A program made the translations under genes and the position numbers. Of a stretch of DNA of 64,000 nucleotides, positions 34,301-47,500 are shown one piece after another. The notes beneath the pieces are model-generated. The model worked only from the letters and a program-made list of their open reading frames with translations. It was not told the origin of the DNA and did no database searches. The stretch comes from Sordaria brevicollis (Eukaryota > Ascomycota > Sordariomycetes > Sordariales > Sordariaceae): NCBI GenBank assembly GCA_033439795.1, contig JAUTDP010000007.1, forward strand, positions 124,001-188,000, written 5' to 3'. Within the stretch, counting starts at the first letter, position 1; the number at the start of each line of letters is the position of its first letter.

Positions 34301-36802
34301 TACCTTCCCTTGCAAACTGAAGAGAGAAAAAAAGGTCGTGGATTTCCGTCGCAACTTGAGAAGGAAATTCTTCTGTCATGATCGAATGAAGTGCGGAATG
34401 CATGCAATGCTGCAAGGTATCGAGGTACGTACATACCTACCGACGAGGTATGGCTGCAGTCGGAGCGGTTGTGGTTGGTGGCCCACACCCAAGTCAAATT
34501 ACACAAGACGGAAACCTTGGGCTCTGGACCTCCATCGACCGCCGCCATCCCTGCTTGGCTGTCGCTGCTTGGCTTGCTGGCTTGTTGTGGCTCCCGTCTC
34601 TTCACCCTTTCCCCGTGGAGACTCGCCGGTCGCCAGTCATCAAGTGCGATTTCAAGGCAAGAACGAGGGGGAAACGACTCACTAACGACTTTGCTGGACT
34701 CTGCCCAAGCAAATTTCTGTCACCTGTCTGGTTGCCGAAGCGGCCATCAACCTTGTACCTTTCAAGTCCCGATCGTGATCTGTCCCGTCTAGGCAGGCTG
34801 AAAGACAGCAGGCGCAGACGCACCCAAGACGAGATACGAGACCGCATGACAGTTGGCGTTACCAGATCCGACAGCACTCCTGCACCGCAGCGGCCGCAGC
34901 CAGTGAGCCACCGCTCAACAACCGCAGGCAGAACGGTATTGGTACCTTACAGAAACTTACCTTACCTTTCGCCTCGTGCCAAGCTCGCGTCTTTGTATGG
35001 AACGTAGCGGCGAGACATGGGCAGAGAGACGTCCATCCATCCAAAGCTCAAACCGCCTTCGGCGACACACACATCCACACAACACTCGGCTCTCACACAC
35101 ATTTCTCGTACCTCAACGCTGGATTCACTCTCCCACGCCCTGCCCCGCCCTCGACTCCTGGCCGTGCTGGTTGAGCTCCTCCTGTCTCCTAGCCATATCC
35201 GACCCGACCTCTGTCGTCGTCTGCCACTGGAAGTCTGGCATCCTGCTACGCCGGGGTATGCTCTGACGTTCCATCCATCATCTGTTGTCTTGGCCTCTCA
35301 TCCACCTATCCGCTACTTTACTTGCGTTACCTACCTACTACTTACCTCACTCTTTCATCTCACTCACTCCATTCTTGACAACCCTCTTTCTCTTTCGGTC
35401 CTAGGTCCTCGTGCCTGGTCCGCCTGTGTCAGTTTCCGTTGTCTGCCCCCCCTTGGTGTGTGAGGTGACACTCGACTGTGGACGTGGACGAGGACTCCCA
35501 GCTCGGAACTACGGTGATACCGGCCGTGACCTTTTACCTACTACACCAAATCTACAACGCACTCCATACTCGATACGTTACCTTACGCCTCTCTCACTAG
35601 CTGCGAGGCATATCTTCCCGTCTCGTTACCTATCCCCCCCTTTTTTTATTGCTGCCCCTCGCCTGCTAGCATTGAAGCATTTGGATCTGTGGAAGGCGGT
35701 GGCATCGGAACTGTTGCTGAACCAGCCACTCACCGTCCTCACTTTGAAGAACGTGTCCGGTTGACACTCTCATCTTCCGGGCGTGCCAACGAGACCACGT
35801 GAGTCCACGAGTCAAGAGTCTAACCCTCGGGTCTGCCTTCTTATCTCTCCCGGTGGACAGCGTGAGCTTCTCGTCTGTTCATAGCCACAGCGAAGAAATC
35901 CGCCAGAAAGACTGTAAAGACGGAGATACCTCCGACCAACAAGACGAAACAACCTGGAAGACTGTGCCAAGAACAGGGAACCCAAGACTCTCAGCTGCCT
36001 TCTCTGTCTTCCGCTTCAGGCCCTTCCCTTGGTCATACTAAAGACCTGCCTAGAATAAGACTTGAAGTTAGCAAAAAGCCGCAACTGGTGGCTTCAGTCA
36101 ACAACTAGATACCTGCGCTTGGGCTGAGAGTTGGCGGCTGTTGATACGCAAAACGAGAGATATTGGACGCCCGCCGCACTATCAAAAGTGCCAAATCACG
36201 ACGGGAAGGGACAAGATAGCAAAAAAAAAGTGGTTGATCACCTGCTCCGAATCCGACCTGGCAAGCCCAAGACGACAAGCATAGGCCTCCATCGAGAAGT
36301 CCTGCTTTTACGAGGCAAGACGTTCTAGATCCGAGCTCCCACCCCAGTTCCCAGCTCCAAGCTCCAGCTCAGTCTTGCTCCACCTCGACAGCCAGCTACC
36401 ATTCCTCGTTGGGATTCAACAAGGGAGCCAAACCAGCAAAGCACTCCTCATACCAAGCAACACGTACATACCTCTCCATATCCGCCGCCCTCTTCGGCTC
36501 CCGCACAGGCCCCACGTCTTCAGCCTTCCGCCATCCCCAGAGTTTTGTCGAATTTGCGCCGTTTCCGTTCCATGGCCCCAGTCTTAGGTTGGTTAACCTA
36601 TTGCATGAGCTTCTGTTGTGCCCGTCCATCACCCAACGCCCACGACCGCCCTCAGCGATAGACTTGATACCAAAAGGCGATCCCGGCTGCGGTTCCCGTC
36701 TGGCCTTCGCGCAAGGCAGTAAGGTTTGGTGCGGCCCGCCTCTGTGCCGTAAGCGCCGCTTCGAACTAGCGGGGAGACTCCTCTTCCTCACCGACCCCCT
36801 TC
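31400..36802. other. Long gene-poor stretch upstream of the histidine kinase
   Basis: I find no convincing protein gene in these 5.4 kb. Open frames such as 33143-33679 (-) and 34402-35007 (+) lack domain character, introns and sensible composition. From about 34400 to 36800 the sequence is rich in CTACCTAC, CT and CACACA tracts, typical of Neurospora promoters and long leaders, and is probably the promoter plus 5' UTR of the kinase gene, with many short upstream ORFs. Confidence 0.55.
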
Positions 36803-39800
36803 ATGACTCTGCAAGACACGACCAAGTCTCGAACTTCCGCTGAGGACGTCACCAATCCGGGTGCAGACCTTTCTGAAGCTCCTGCCTTTGGCATCACGGC
36901 GACAGGTTCTAGAGATACTCATCAATCGTCCACCTCTGTTCCTACTGCTTCTGGTCGCTCGTTCCCGGTTTCTCATCTCAACTACATCCAGACAAAAGAC
37001 TGGATAACAGCTCACCATCTCTCAGGCCTGACTGCTGGGACTCGAGACGGAAGATTTTCAGGCGTTCGCGCGCCAAGTAGCGGACGGTATGGTCCGATAG
37101 CCAGCAAGGCGCCTCACGAACATCTTGGTGCTCTCTCGATCCCACCTATCTCGGGGCACTTTGGCCACCCACAGCCGTTAGCAACACCACCCATCGAAGT
37201 TGGACCAGGAGGCACGCAGCTTACACTAGGTAAAAGGATCACCGCCGAGGATAAACCAGAGTTGCGACCGCTCGATTCCCCTTCGAAAAAACCGCGTTTA
37301 GTGGCACCCGGCAGCCTTCGCCTACCACCCTTACCACAAACTCCCGCCGAACTCGTTCCCAATTTGCACGGAGTTTCGTCTCCTCTTTTCTTCTCAAACC
37401 GAACAAAGCACCATCATCCGACTCCCCGCATGCACAGCTTCTTCTCCAACGGCATTGCCGCTTCCATCATGAGCAGCGTGCAGGAGACGCAGGACGGGGT
37501 CACGACCCTGCGCCTGCCAAAGGGTCATGTCACCACCACGACGGCGCAGGGTTCCAACAGATCTTCCAGCACACCGGGAAGCTGGACTTCATCAGAGTCT
37601 CTAGATGCCACGATGCGCAGTCCAGATGGCAGGCCTCTCGCAATTGTCGCGCCAGCGCTTCAGGCGATTCCTGCCACAGAACTCCTGGACCAAGACCCCA
37701 GGCCGGTATTTATCGTTGACCTTGGAAACCCCTTGAATATCAGCTCGGGCTTGTTGCATATCGTGTATGCTAACCCCTCCCTAAAAGCCTCAACTAGTGT
37801 TTTGGAACTCCTAAATGGAGACACCGCAGACACAGAAGCCGATAGTTTCGACTTTGCCCATTTCAAGCACTGGGTCGCAAACCCGGAGGCAAATTCCGAG
37901 TCGGTCGACTTGGCACCAACATCCATAACATTTGGCGGGATCCATTGGACGTGCGCAACTCTCAGAAAGCGGTTTCGAGTAATTACTGGACATAGCAACA
38001 TTGTCTCCCACACACCGACCACGCCGAGCCCCGTAGCACAGATGCCCCCAATATTAAGCCGGAGCTCACGCGGCTCAGTATCAGCCCGTGAGCTTTCGCC
38101 CGAACGTGGAGATGTTGTTGATTATTTTGGGCCGGTGGAGGAAGCGGGCTCGCCGCGCCCAAGGTCATACTCGGAGCCTAGGAGCCCTTCAAGGACGATC
38201 ATCGACACCTCTCTGGCAGGCCTGAACGAGCTGCCCATGGTACTTCCTCTGTCACAGGTTTACACGACTTTCGACTGGACCCGTATTCCTGCCGACGACC
38301 CGAATCTTGGCCCCCATCACCGTTTCGCGCGTTCGATCGACTGGGCCTCTACGCCATTGGGGCCTGTGGAGGAGTGGCCGGCCGATTTGCGCATCATGTC
38401 AAACATGATCATGGGCAGCCCCCATCCAGCAGCGCTGTATTGGGGTGAGGAGTTTGTCGCCATCTACAACGAAGCCTACATTGCGCTCGCCGGAAAGAAA
38501 CACCCACAGTTGATGGGCGCCAGGTACAAGGACGCGTGGGCAGAAATTTGGGACGAAATCGCACCAGTCTTCGACGCCGCGTGGAATGAGGGTAGCGCGA
38601 TGATGAAACACGATGACGGACTCTTCATCACACGACATGGATTCTTGGAAGAAACCTTTTTCAACTGGGCCATCATTCCTTTGGTCGGCGGTGACGGCAC
38701 GGTTGTCGCGCTCTATAACCCGGCCTTCGAAAACACACGACGAAAGATCAATGAGCGGCGGATGCTGACCCTTCGCGAGGTGGGAGTAAAAACGTCGCAG
38801 GCTCGCGACGTAAAGGGGTTCTGGAGTATGCTTCAGCAGGGTCTGGAGTATAACGGGCTCGATGTGCCCTTCGCGCTCATCTATTCAGTTGCGGAAGAGA
38901 ACGAGAGCGAGGTTGCGTCCATCAACTCTGGCAGTGTCACGAATCCACCCCAGATCACGTTGGAGGGCGCCGTGGGTGTTCCCGAGGGACATCCCTCTGC
39001 TGTTAAATCAATTGATTTGCGAACCAGCGATGAAGGCTTTGCGCCGTACATGAGAGAATCCATGGCACACCCCAACAACCCCATCATTCTGAGCGAAAAC
39101 GATGGCACCCTACCCCAGGAGTTGATCGAAGGGTTCGAATGGAGAGGATTTGGCGACCCCTGTCGGACTATTGTCGTCTTCCCCGTCCACCCTACGACGG
39201 CTGGAGACATGGTTGTTGGATTCATTGTGCTTGGTGTTAACCCCCGACGACAGTACGATGAGGATTACCAGCTATTCGTCAACCTCCTCTCGCGGCAACT
39301 CGCCACATCCATGGCGTCTGTGGTATTGTTCGAGGAGGAGATTAAGCGAGGCCAGCGGGCTGCACGTTTGGCTGCTCTGGATAGGCAACAGCTTTCTATG
39401 CAGCTACACCTCCGAACGCAAGAAGCTGTTGAGAGTGAGTACCGCTTTGCGCGCATGGCGGAGCTTGGCCCTGTCGGTTTGTTCATTGCCGATAGCCATG
39501 GCCGTATCAACTACTGTAACGAGATGTGGTGGAGGATATTGGGCCATGAGCGGAGCGCAAGCACTCTTGACGCTTGGATGCAGAGCATAAGGGACGAAGA
39601 CCGCGAAGGTGTCATGAATATCTGGCGTCATTTGGTCGAGGAGAAGGTGCCGGTCACCTACGAGTTCCGGTTCAACGGCACGCGAAAGATTGTCGACGGT
39701 CACACCGTTGATACGTGGGCGTTGATGAGCGCGTACCCCGAACGAGACGAAACTGGTGAACTCAAGAGCATCTTTGGATGCATAACCGATATTTCGCAGC

Positions 39801-41560
39801 AAAAATGGGCCGAGGATTTCCAGAAACGGAGACGCGATGAGGCCGTTGAACTCAAACGACAGCAAGAGAACTTCATCGACATTACCAGCCACGAAATGAG
39901 AAATCCCCTTAGTGCCATTCTGCAGTGTGCTGACGAAATTGCCTCGGGACTTAACAAGTACCGGCAAGAAGATCCGGCATATCGAGCGCCTGACACTTTG
40001 GAGACGCTGGTCGATAGCTGCCTGGAAGCCGCCAACACCATCTCTCTCTGCGCTAGCCACCAGAAGCGAATTGTCGACGACATCCTAACACTCTCGAAGC
40101 TCGACTCGCAACTTTTGCTCGTGACACCGGTCGATGTTCAGCCAGTCCAGGTTGTGGAGGAAGTCCTGAAGATGTTCGAAGCCGAACTCAATTCCAATGA
40201 CATCAAGGGTCATTTCCAGATCGAAGAGTCGTATCGCAATCTCGAAATTAACTGGGTGAAATTGGACCCGTCACGCCTGAAACAGGTCCTGATCAACCTC
40301 ATGACAAACGCTATCAAGTTCACCCAGGGCCGACCGACACGGGCAATCACCATCAACTTGGGTGCCTCGAAGGATGTGTCATCGGCTGGGCTTTCGTACT
40401 TCCCACCCCGGCATCCGGATCAGGAGGATCTTACGGATGACGCAGAATGGGCTACCGGCGAAAAGATCAACCTGCACTTGGCCGTTTCAGACACCGGGCC
40501 CGGTCTTGATGAGAACGAGAAAAAGATACTATTCCAGCGATTTTCTCAGACCAGTCCCCGAACCCATGTCCAGTACGGTGGCTCTGGGCTAGGCCTCTTC
40601 ATTTGCCGGATACTAACCGAACTGCAAGGCGGCCAGATTGGAGTTTATTCGGAGAAGGGCGAGGGAAGCACGTTTGCTTTCTATATCAAGAGTCGTAAGG
40701 CGGAGAACCCACAGCCGGTTGCAACAGTCGTGGACAACTCGATGTCTATACAGCCATTTCAACAGCGTGTTAGCCCCTCGACACAAGGTCAGATCAGCCA
40801 CAGGTCAACAGGATCAGCCGCATTCTCTCTGCTCGGACACGGCCGGTCACACCCGCCACCTACCAGAACACAATCCGCGCCCGCTCTTACGGACGTCACT
40901 CAAACCAGATCCCTTGACGTTCTCATCGTCGAAGATAATCTGGTGAACCAGAAGGTCTTGCAGCGTCAATTGCAGCTGTCGGGAAACAACACGTTCGTGG
41001 CTAACCATGGTGGTGAAGCCTTGGTGGAATTGAGCAAGTCTCGGTTCTGGAACCAGGAGGTCGCTGCGACGGACGATGCTGCATCAGCTCTCCCAAAGAG
41101 CAATAAAAAGGCCGCAAGCACAGGTGGAACCGATGGCGCGCCCGACGGTGCGGAGAACAACAAGAACATTTCTGTCATCCTCATGGATCTGGAGATGCCG
41201 GTTATGGACGGAATGAGCTGCACTCGCGAAATTCGTCGTCTGGAAGATGCGGGAGTGATTACGAGGCATATTCCTATTATTGCCGTCACTGCGTACGCAC
41301 GGCCTGAGCAGGTTGAAAGTGCCAGGGCCGCTGGTGTGGTAAGTGTCTTTTTTTGTCTTTTCCCCTCCCTGCGTTTGATCGGCCTCTTTTTTTTTTACCG
41401 GCGCGGAAAAAAAGGAAAGTGACAAAAGACGGACATGGGCTGACCGAATTTTTTTTTTTTCCCACCTGTGTAGGATGACGTCATTTCGAAACCGTTCAGA
41501 CTACCCGAGTTAATACCCAAGATCGAAGAGTTGGTTCTCAAGTACGATGGAGAGCCATAG
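36803..41560 (+). CDS. dcc-1: Hybrid histidine kinase, probably DCC-1
   Basis: Two exons, 36803-41338 and 41474-41560, giving 1540 residues. No membrane segment is obvious, so it is probably cytoplasmic. A Ser/Pro-rich N-terminus precedes two sensory regions: a PAS-like one near 290-400, and one near 490-650 that includes the D-W-A-S-T-P-L-G-P-V-E-E-W-P block. A GAF-like region (about 650-870) and a clear PAS domain (about 879-1010) follow. The HisKA H-box S-H-E-M-R-N-P has the phospho-acceptor His1030. The ATPase domain has N-L-M-T-N-A-I-K-F (about 1164), D-T-G-P-G-L-D (about 1230) and G-G-S-G-L-G-L (about 1260). The receiver (about 1372-1540) has V-E-D-N, phospho-acceptor Asp1462 in L-M-D-L-E-M-P and Lys in S-K-P-F; the intron splits it just before the last block. 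It should autophosphorylate and feed an HPT-type relay. The dcc-1 name (development, conidiation, carotenogenesis) rests on my memory of local gene order. Confidence 0.85.
41339..41473 (+). other. Intron within the receiver domain of the histidine kinase
   Basis: Donor GTAAGT after codon 1512 and acceptor TGTGTAG. Removing 135 bp joins A-A-G-V to D-D-V-I-S-K-P-F, restoring the canonical end of a receiver domain. Without splicing the frame would run into a Phe-rich nonsense tail and stop at 41422. Confidence 0.9.
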
Positions 41561-44500
41561 TGATGGCCGAATAGATCGGGAACTACAATGTTGTCGCGAA
41601 GCTTCAATTCGACGGCTCATTTGAGTCCAGTCATCTTCAGCTTTCATTCCATCACCACGAAAATCCCCAAGGCAATGGAACCGGTTCCATGCTTCGGGCT
41701 TTTCGTGATGGTAGTTCGTTCCTGTATCTCGATGCTATCAATCCGGAGACAGGGTCATCCCGGTGCTACATTTCTCTGTTCCGCCGTGCATTTAACCCGG
41801 GCGCGGCGCACGCCCGGGGATGCGAAGCGTACGCGACTACTAGGTCGATGCCCGGAGGATCAAGACCACCGAGGGATATACGGAGCACACGAATATCAAA
41901 AGAGAGAGAAAAAGTGAGAAGTAGGGAAGTAATTAGGAGGACGAGGAGAGAGAGCGGCCTGCAAGGAAGCACGCCAAGTTGAGTATAATGAGGTTTCGGA
42001 TGGGGACACGAATAGGTTAAACGAATCGGTAGCAACAAGGGTGATTCGTTGTTGGAATCGTGTGTTATCCTGTACTTTGCTAGTAGTCATCACCAGCTGG
42101 TACTGGCAGAAGGAGGGGAAATGGGTGGATGAATGAGGGTGCTTGTGGTCGTGGTCGGTTGCGAGATTATGTCGATATGGTGTGGTGTAGGAACTGGAAA
42201 GCAGATGATGGATGGGGTGCATACACGCATGGAACATGAAATACTTGGATCTTGCATAAGAAGAAAGAAAGTTTATATACCGTACCATACCTAACCTATT
42301 ATTGGCATGCATGCAGGGGATAACTTCTTCGCGTCGATAGCTCGTCTTACTTCACGCTTCGTCCAACTCCATCTGTTGGTGTCTCGCTTCCTTGTCCTCC
42401 TCTTCTCAAATTGTTTTCGTATTGCAATGTGCTTTTCCATTGGATTGAACAAGCATATCACCGGAAACTGAAAGGTTCCCGTTTATCATCGCCACGAGCT
42501 GGTTACCTGACTGGTACCAGAAGTCAAAGAATGTGAGACAGATATACGCCAACGTGGATGAATACCGATGTGGAGGGCTGCGCAAACGCATATACTTCCC
42601 CTTTTATATATCAAGAAGGACATAGCTAAATCATTTTTGATCTTCGAGGATCACATACATCCTGGATCTCAGACACGATTTCTTGACATTTTCCAGCAAT
42701 AATGATAATAGAGCGAATCAGTTCTAGTTGAAGTCTCATCACCGAGCTGGTAGGCATGTCGAGAATTATTACCCACAAACCTGATATCATCTTAACTTGC
42801 ATAGACTTTTCCACTCTTAGTTCCCCTCCCCGTTTACCAGACCGTCCGCTAGAGTCTGCCTTACACAAGACCTGCCGTTCTCGGAGTGTCCGGTGTATCC
42901 ACACCATAATTCCAAAGCGGAATCAGGAGCAGATGGCTGTGCTTGCCTGCCCCTCTAACCAACCACGCCAGCATGAGCATGAGCCTTCCCTACCTTAGCT
43001 AGCCACCAGAATGTCTTTAATCCAATAGACCTCTCCAACATCGGAGACGCGGCAGTCAAACATCATGAAGTGAAATTGGCAGACATTCCAATTTGAATCT
43101 CCTCCACTCGAAAAACGAATGAGAGACGAGACTTCATGACACCTGAATGAGGCTGGCGGGGCCTTGAAGTGATCATGGTTTTCCTCCAGGAGCTGAGCGA
43201 TATTGAACATCTCGAGCGGCTCCCGTCATTCGACTAGTTTATAGTGCCTTCCAAGTTTTTCCCCAATTCCTCACTCTCTTTTGTACAAATTTTCCTTGAT
43301 ACATAGGTAGGTCGTTCCTTCCTCGTTAATAGGGGTTCACCATTGCTGCTTGTCTGATTCGTTCATTCTACTTTCGACACATTCGGTAACTCCTCCCTCA
43401 TGTGTACGTACCTAGTAGGCAAACTGAGAACTGCCCCTGCGTAATTCGAAGGGGTGGTAGGGTTGTGACTTCCTCATAAGTTCAAGTTCCTCATGCTGGT
43501 CACCTCATTCGTCAGATTCGTTGGACTTCGGCATCTCGGTAACTCCTTCCTCTTGCAAGTATAGTAGGCGAACTGCGTGAAGTCGCGTGGAAGGCTTCAT
43601 TTCAATCCCAAGTTTCTACCTACTACCTAGGTACTAACGTATCAGCACACCGGCACATGAGCACAGGAGAGGTTGTGTGGCTTTGTCGCTTAAGTTACCG
43701 AGCGCACGCTAGCCGCTTGTCCGAACTTGTCGCACAAACCGTTGACGAGGCTGGCTGAGATCGGTTTTCTGCGTGTGGTGGAGGACGAAGCCACACACTT
43801 CTTGGCGTGGTTTTCCCGAGTTCGATTCTACTGCTGACTTCGGTTACATACTTGGTTGTCCTCATGTCACTTGATGATAGTTTCGTCCTCGGCAACGAAA
43901 TTGCCCAAGGTTTATATCGGGGATTTGAGGTAAACTCTAGCAGAACTACTTCAGCATTCGGGAGTATGCATGGTATAATAGGTTTAGCAGCGATTGACGA
44001 GTCTCCATGTTGAGAAGCGAATGTAAGCGTTTTTCAAACGGTCCATGTCAGGTGTGAAGAAGGATCTATAATTTTCTTTTGACTAATCGAACAGTGGCTC
44101 AATTAAGCACATGGTTGTCCAATATAGGCTTGGAGTCTAGATCGTGCTGTGGGTTGCTACCCTTTAGCACAACAGACACTCGTCTGCCGGGTTACTGAAC
44201 CACATGACTTGTAATGAAATAAGGGTAGCAATTTCCCCTTCATCAAAGTCTTTCTTCGCTAAATTCTGCTGTTTTCATCCTGTCCGTATGTAACACCTCT
44301 CCTGGCTCGCTTGTAGCGGACTAGACGTCTAAACAACTCGAAACCGAGATTCAAATCCATCATCAGCCAGCCCAGTCAATATCGGACGGTCCAGTTGGAT
44401 TTCCCGGCTACTGTTTGTTCATCGGGCTATGGGAAGTTGCTCGGTGGACAAACCTTCATGCTCCAAAGCCCTTTGGTGAAAATTTCAGCTGCGGCTACTA

Positions 44501-47500
44501 TCTCCTGCGTGGATGCCGTGCAGCCCGTGGGGACACCCTCAAAGATTGTAAGTTGAATGAAGGGGGGCAGAATGTTCATAAAGATATTCCAATCACAATG
44601 TCGAGTGCGGCTCCAGGCCTTCTCTCAAGCCACCCGGTGGCTACCTGTTGTACCCTCATCTTGGGACCGCGGAAAGCTCTTCGAACCGGTTCCCCAGGGC
44701 GCCACCAAAAGCACAAACCACACAGGGGAGGTGCTGTCAGCGAACGTCAGCAACCGGAGTCGTTCGCGATAGGTTGGAAGGGCTTTGTGGGCTTATAAAG
44801 CGGCGTGTCACACCACCAAGCTGAAACGGGCAACCCATCAGAGCCTTCAGATGGTGTCAACCACACAACCGGCAAACTTTTAGATGAAAAGCGTTGATTC
44901 CGGGATGCTTGGAAGTATGGCTGAAGCATTTTCCCTTGTTGTTCAGTCGCAATTCCCAAAGCCATCCTTTGAAGGAGTGGCCTTTTTGAGACGTCGTTTG
45001 TCGTGCAATGACAGCAGCCTTCTCCGGAGAAATATGACTGGTCCCGAGCGATCATCGATATGGTGCAGCTCTAGTTCTTACGGTCCGTGAGACGTACATT
45101 AGTTCAAGGAGCGAGGTCGTAGTGGTGATATCGTGACCGATCTCATTGGGATAGGGCTGCACCGCCAAGACACCGACTTGGTGTGAACCGTGGGAGGCCT
45201 TGGACAGGAATGCAAATTGTCCGCGCGTCAAGAAAGAATTTTAAGAGCAAGGCTTCCACGCTTGTGGCTGATTTTGCCGACGGGAATAATTTCTCCTCCA
45301 AGATCCTGCCTGATTCATATATAAGCCCTATTTCGCCCCGGGTACCTGCAAGGGAGACCAAAAAGTCAACAAGACCTTACCTACTTCTCGATACTCTCAC
45401 TCTTTTCGTCCCTGATCCACGACTCTTAACGACACTCGTGTAGAACATGCCGAACAACAACGATAACGACCTCGAGAGAAGTGGAAGAGAGGCACAGATG
45501 GACACGAAACCAACGCGCTCGCCACTTGGCTTGTTTAAGGGGTCGGTGGAATCATTGACGCGGTGTTTGAGTCGATCATCCAAGGAATCCCAGCCGTCAG
45601 CAGAGTTGCCAACCAAGAGATATGTCCATACGCCAACCCACGCGGCCGCTTCACATCTCAAGACAACAAAAACAAAAAACATGGACCGGGCCAACGAAGT
45701 CCTTTGACCATACCGATGGTAAGGCGTGAAAAGTTGATCCATCTGAGACAAACTTGCTAGTGGGTTTTGAGGAACGTTCTTTCAAAATTGCAATGGGCTG
45801 ACTGATGATGAACCTTAGGTGTCTTTGTGGAGCACGATGTTGATGAGGCAGACCACACTCAAGCACGAGACACTGCCTCAAGCTTGGTCCCGCGGAACAG
45901 GCCTAGTCCAGGATGTACTTTTGCCTTGGAGCCTGAGCAAGCCGTCGAACAAGTCGGGAAACTCGAAGCCCTCAGCGGAGACACAGTAACAGGGGGCGAA
46001 AAACTCGAAGCGATCTGGCTCAACGGTTAAATGACGGATGGAAGACAGTCGGGTATGAGTTTGCGATTGGTGGAAAGCTGTGATCAGGGGTCAAAGGTCG
46101 CGCCGTAAGAGGAATAAGGCTCGACAGGAGGCAGAAACACCACTAGAAAAAAGGATGGTCATGATGATGCCACAACTTTGGGGGCGTTGGGCCACAAAGG
46201 CTCGAGGAGTGATCCAGGTTGCAGAGATTAAAGGGCGACACTCGCGACAGTCGGGATGGATGAATCCAATATCAAGTGGAGGCGATGAGCTTCATGTCGA
46301 TTTCTCTTGGCTTTGCGTGAAACAGCTTTGCCCCCAAGATGTTGCTGAGCATGTTTCCTGAGTTTTAGGCAGACGTTCATGATGAAGGCCAGCTATGCGT
46401 GATGAAGTCGTTCCATGTCTATCCAAAGCTCTTGGTGATGGTTTAAAAGGTGCGTGATCATGAAAGCCCAGCCGCCAGATAAGAAGTTGCCGAGCTGATC
46501 AGATGATGCCAGTACGCCGTAGAGGATGAGTGTATGTGGTATGGGGGCCATGATACCCCGAAGGCTCTCGGAGAGTCCATCTCGATGAAAGCAGCGAACC
46601 GGCCAAGGTGTAGATGGTCCGAAACTGGCCGGTCGGTCGAATATCTTGGAGTAGCTGAGTGAGTGGTGTGTAGTAGTCTGTATTATCACCCAGGGGTAAC
46701 GGGATGTCCCCTGGCATTAGCGCGAACACCAAGAACTGCACGTCAACATGGCCGTTCCCGCATCTGCACATCAGCTGTGTGATGCTATCGAGAGGCTCTG
46801 TGTAAGCTTTGTGAATCGTATCCGAGTTGAGAGGGGCAGTGATGGCGAGTGATGGCGGCGATAAGCGTGGCGCAGCAGCAACGCCGAGTTGTGGTTGGTG
46901 GTGATAGCCGCGGAGAGTAGCACCGGAGACGCGGCGCGGCTGTACAAGCGCGGCAATTCAGGAGCAGGAGTCAGTGTTCATGATGGGTGATTCAAATTTT
47001 GATGGTCTCGGCAGGGGGGGGGGGATTCGAATTGAAGACGTTGGTGACGAGGATGGTGACAGGAGCACATCTCGCATGCCTGCGGTATCGACATGGTACA
47101 GAGTCGGCAGGCTCGATGTGTTGATGCTGGCTGCTGGTACAAAGGAAGCCAATCGATGACATCCTCCTGTCTGGTACACCACAGGTGTTGTCTATACGGG
47201 GACGGGTTGTAGAGTGGGTGAGGTGCTGTGATGTTGAAGATGGAAAAGACGGGATACAAGTGAGTGGGATGAAAGGAGGAGGAAGGGAAGGATCACTCAA
47301 GCTGCTCAGCAGGACGCTTCTCACTGCCCCTGGTCCCCGCCCCAACCCGCCAGGTGTTCGCACCTTGCCGCTTTTTAGCGCACGGCAACCGGCAATCCGC
47401 TCGCTAACGGCTCAGGCACAGCGGACAGGTACCTCCCCTTTTAGTGGAGAATCTGCTCCATTACAGTGGGGCTTTTCTTTTGTTCAGCGCTGTTGGCGCG

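Noticed and set aside
34402..35007. 201-codon plus-strand frame upstream of the kinase
   Set aside because: Lies in pyrimidine-rich promoter-like DNA and lacks protein character.
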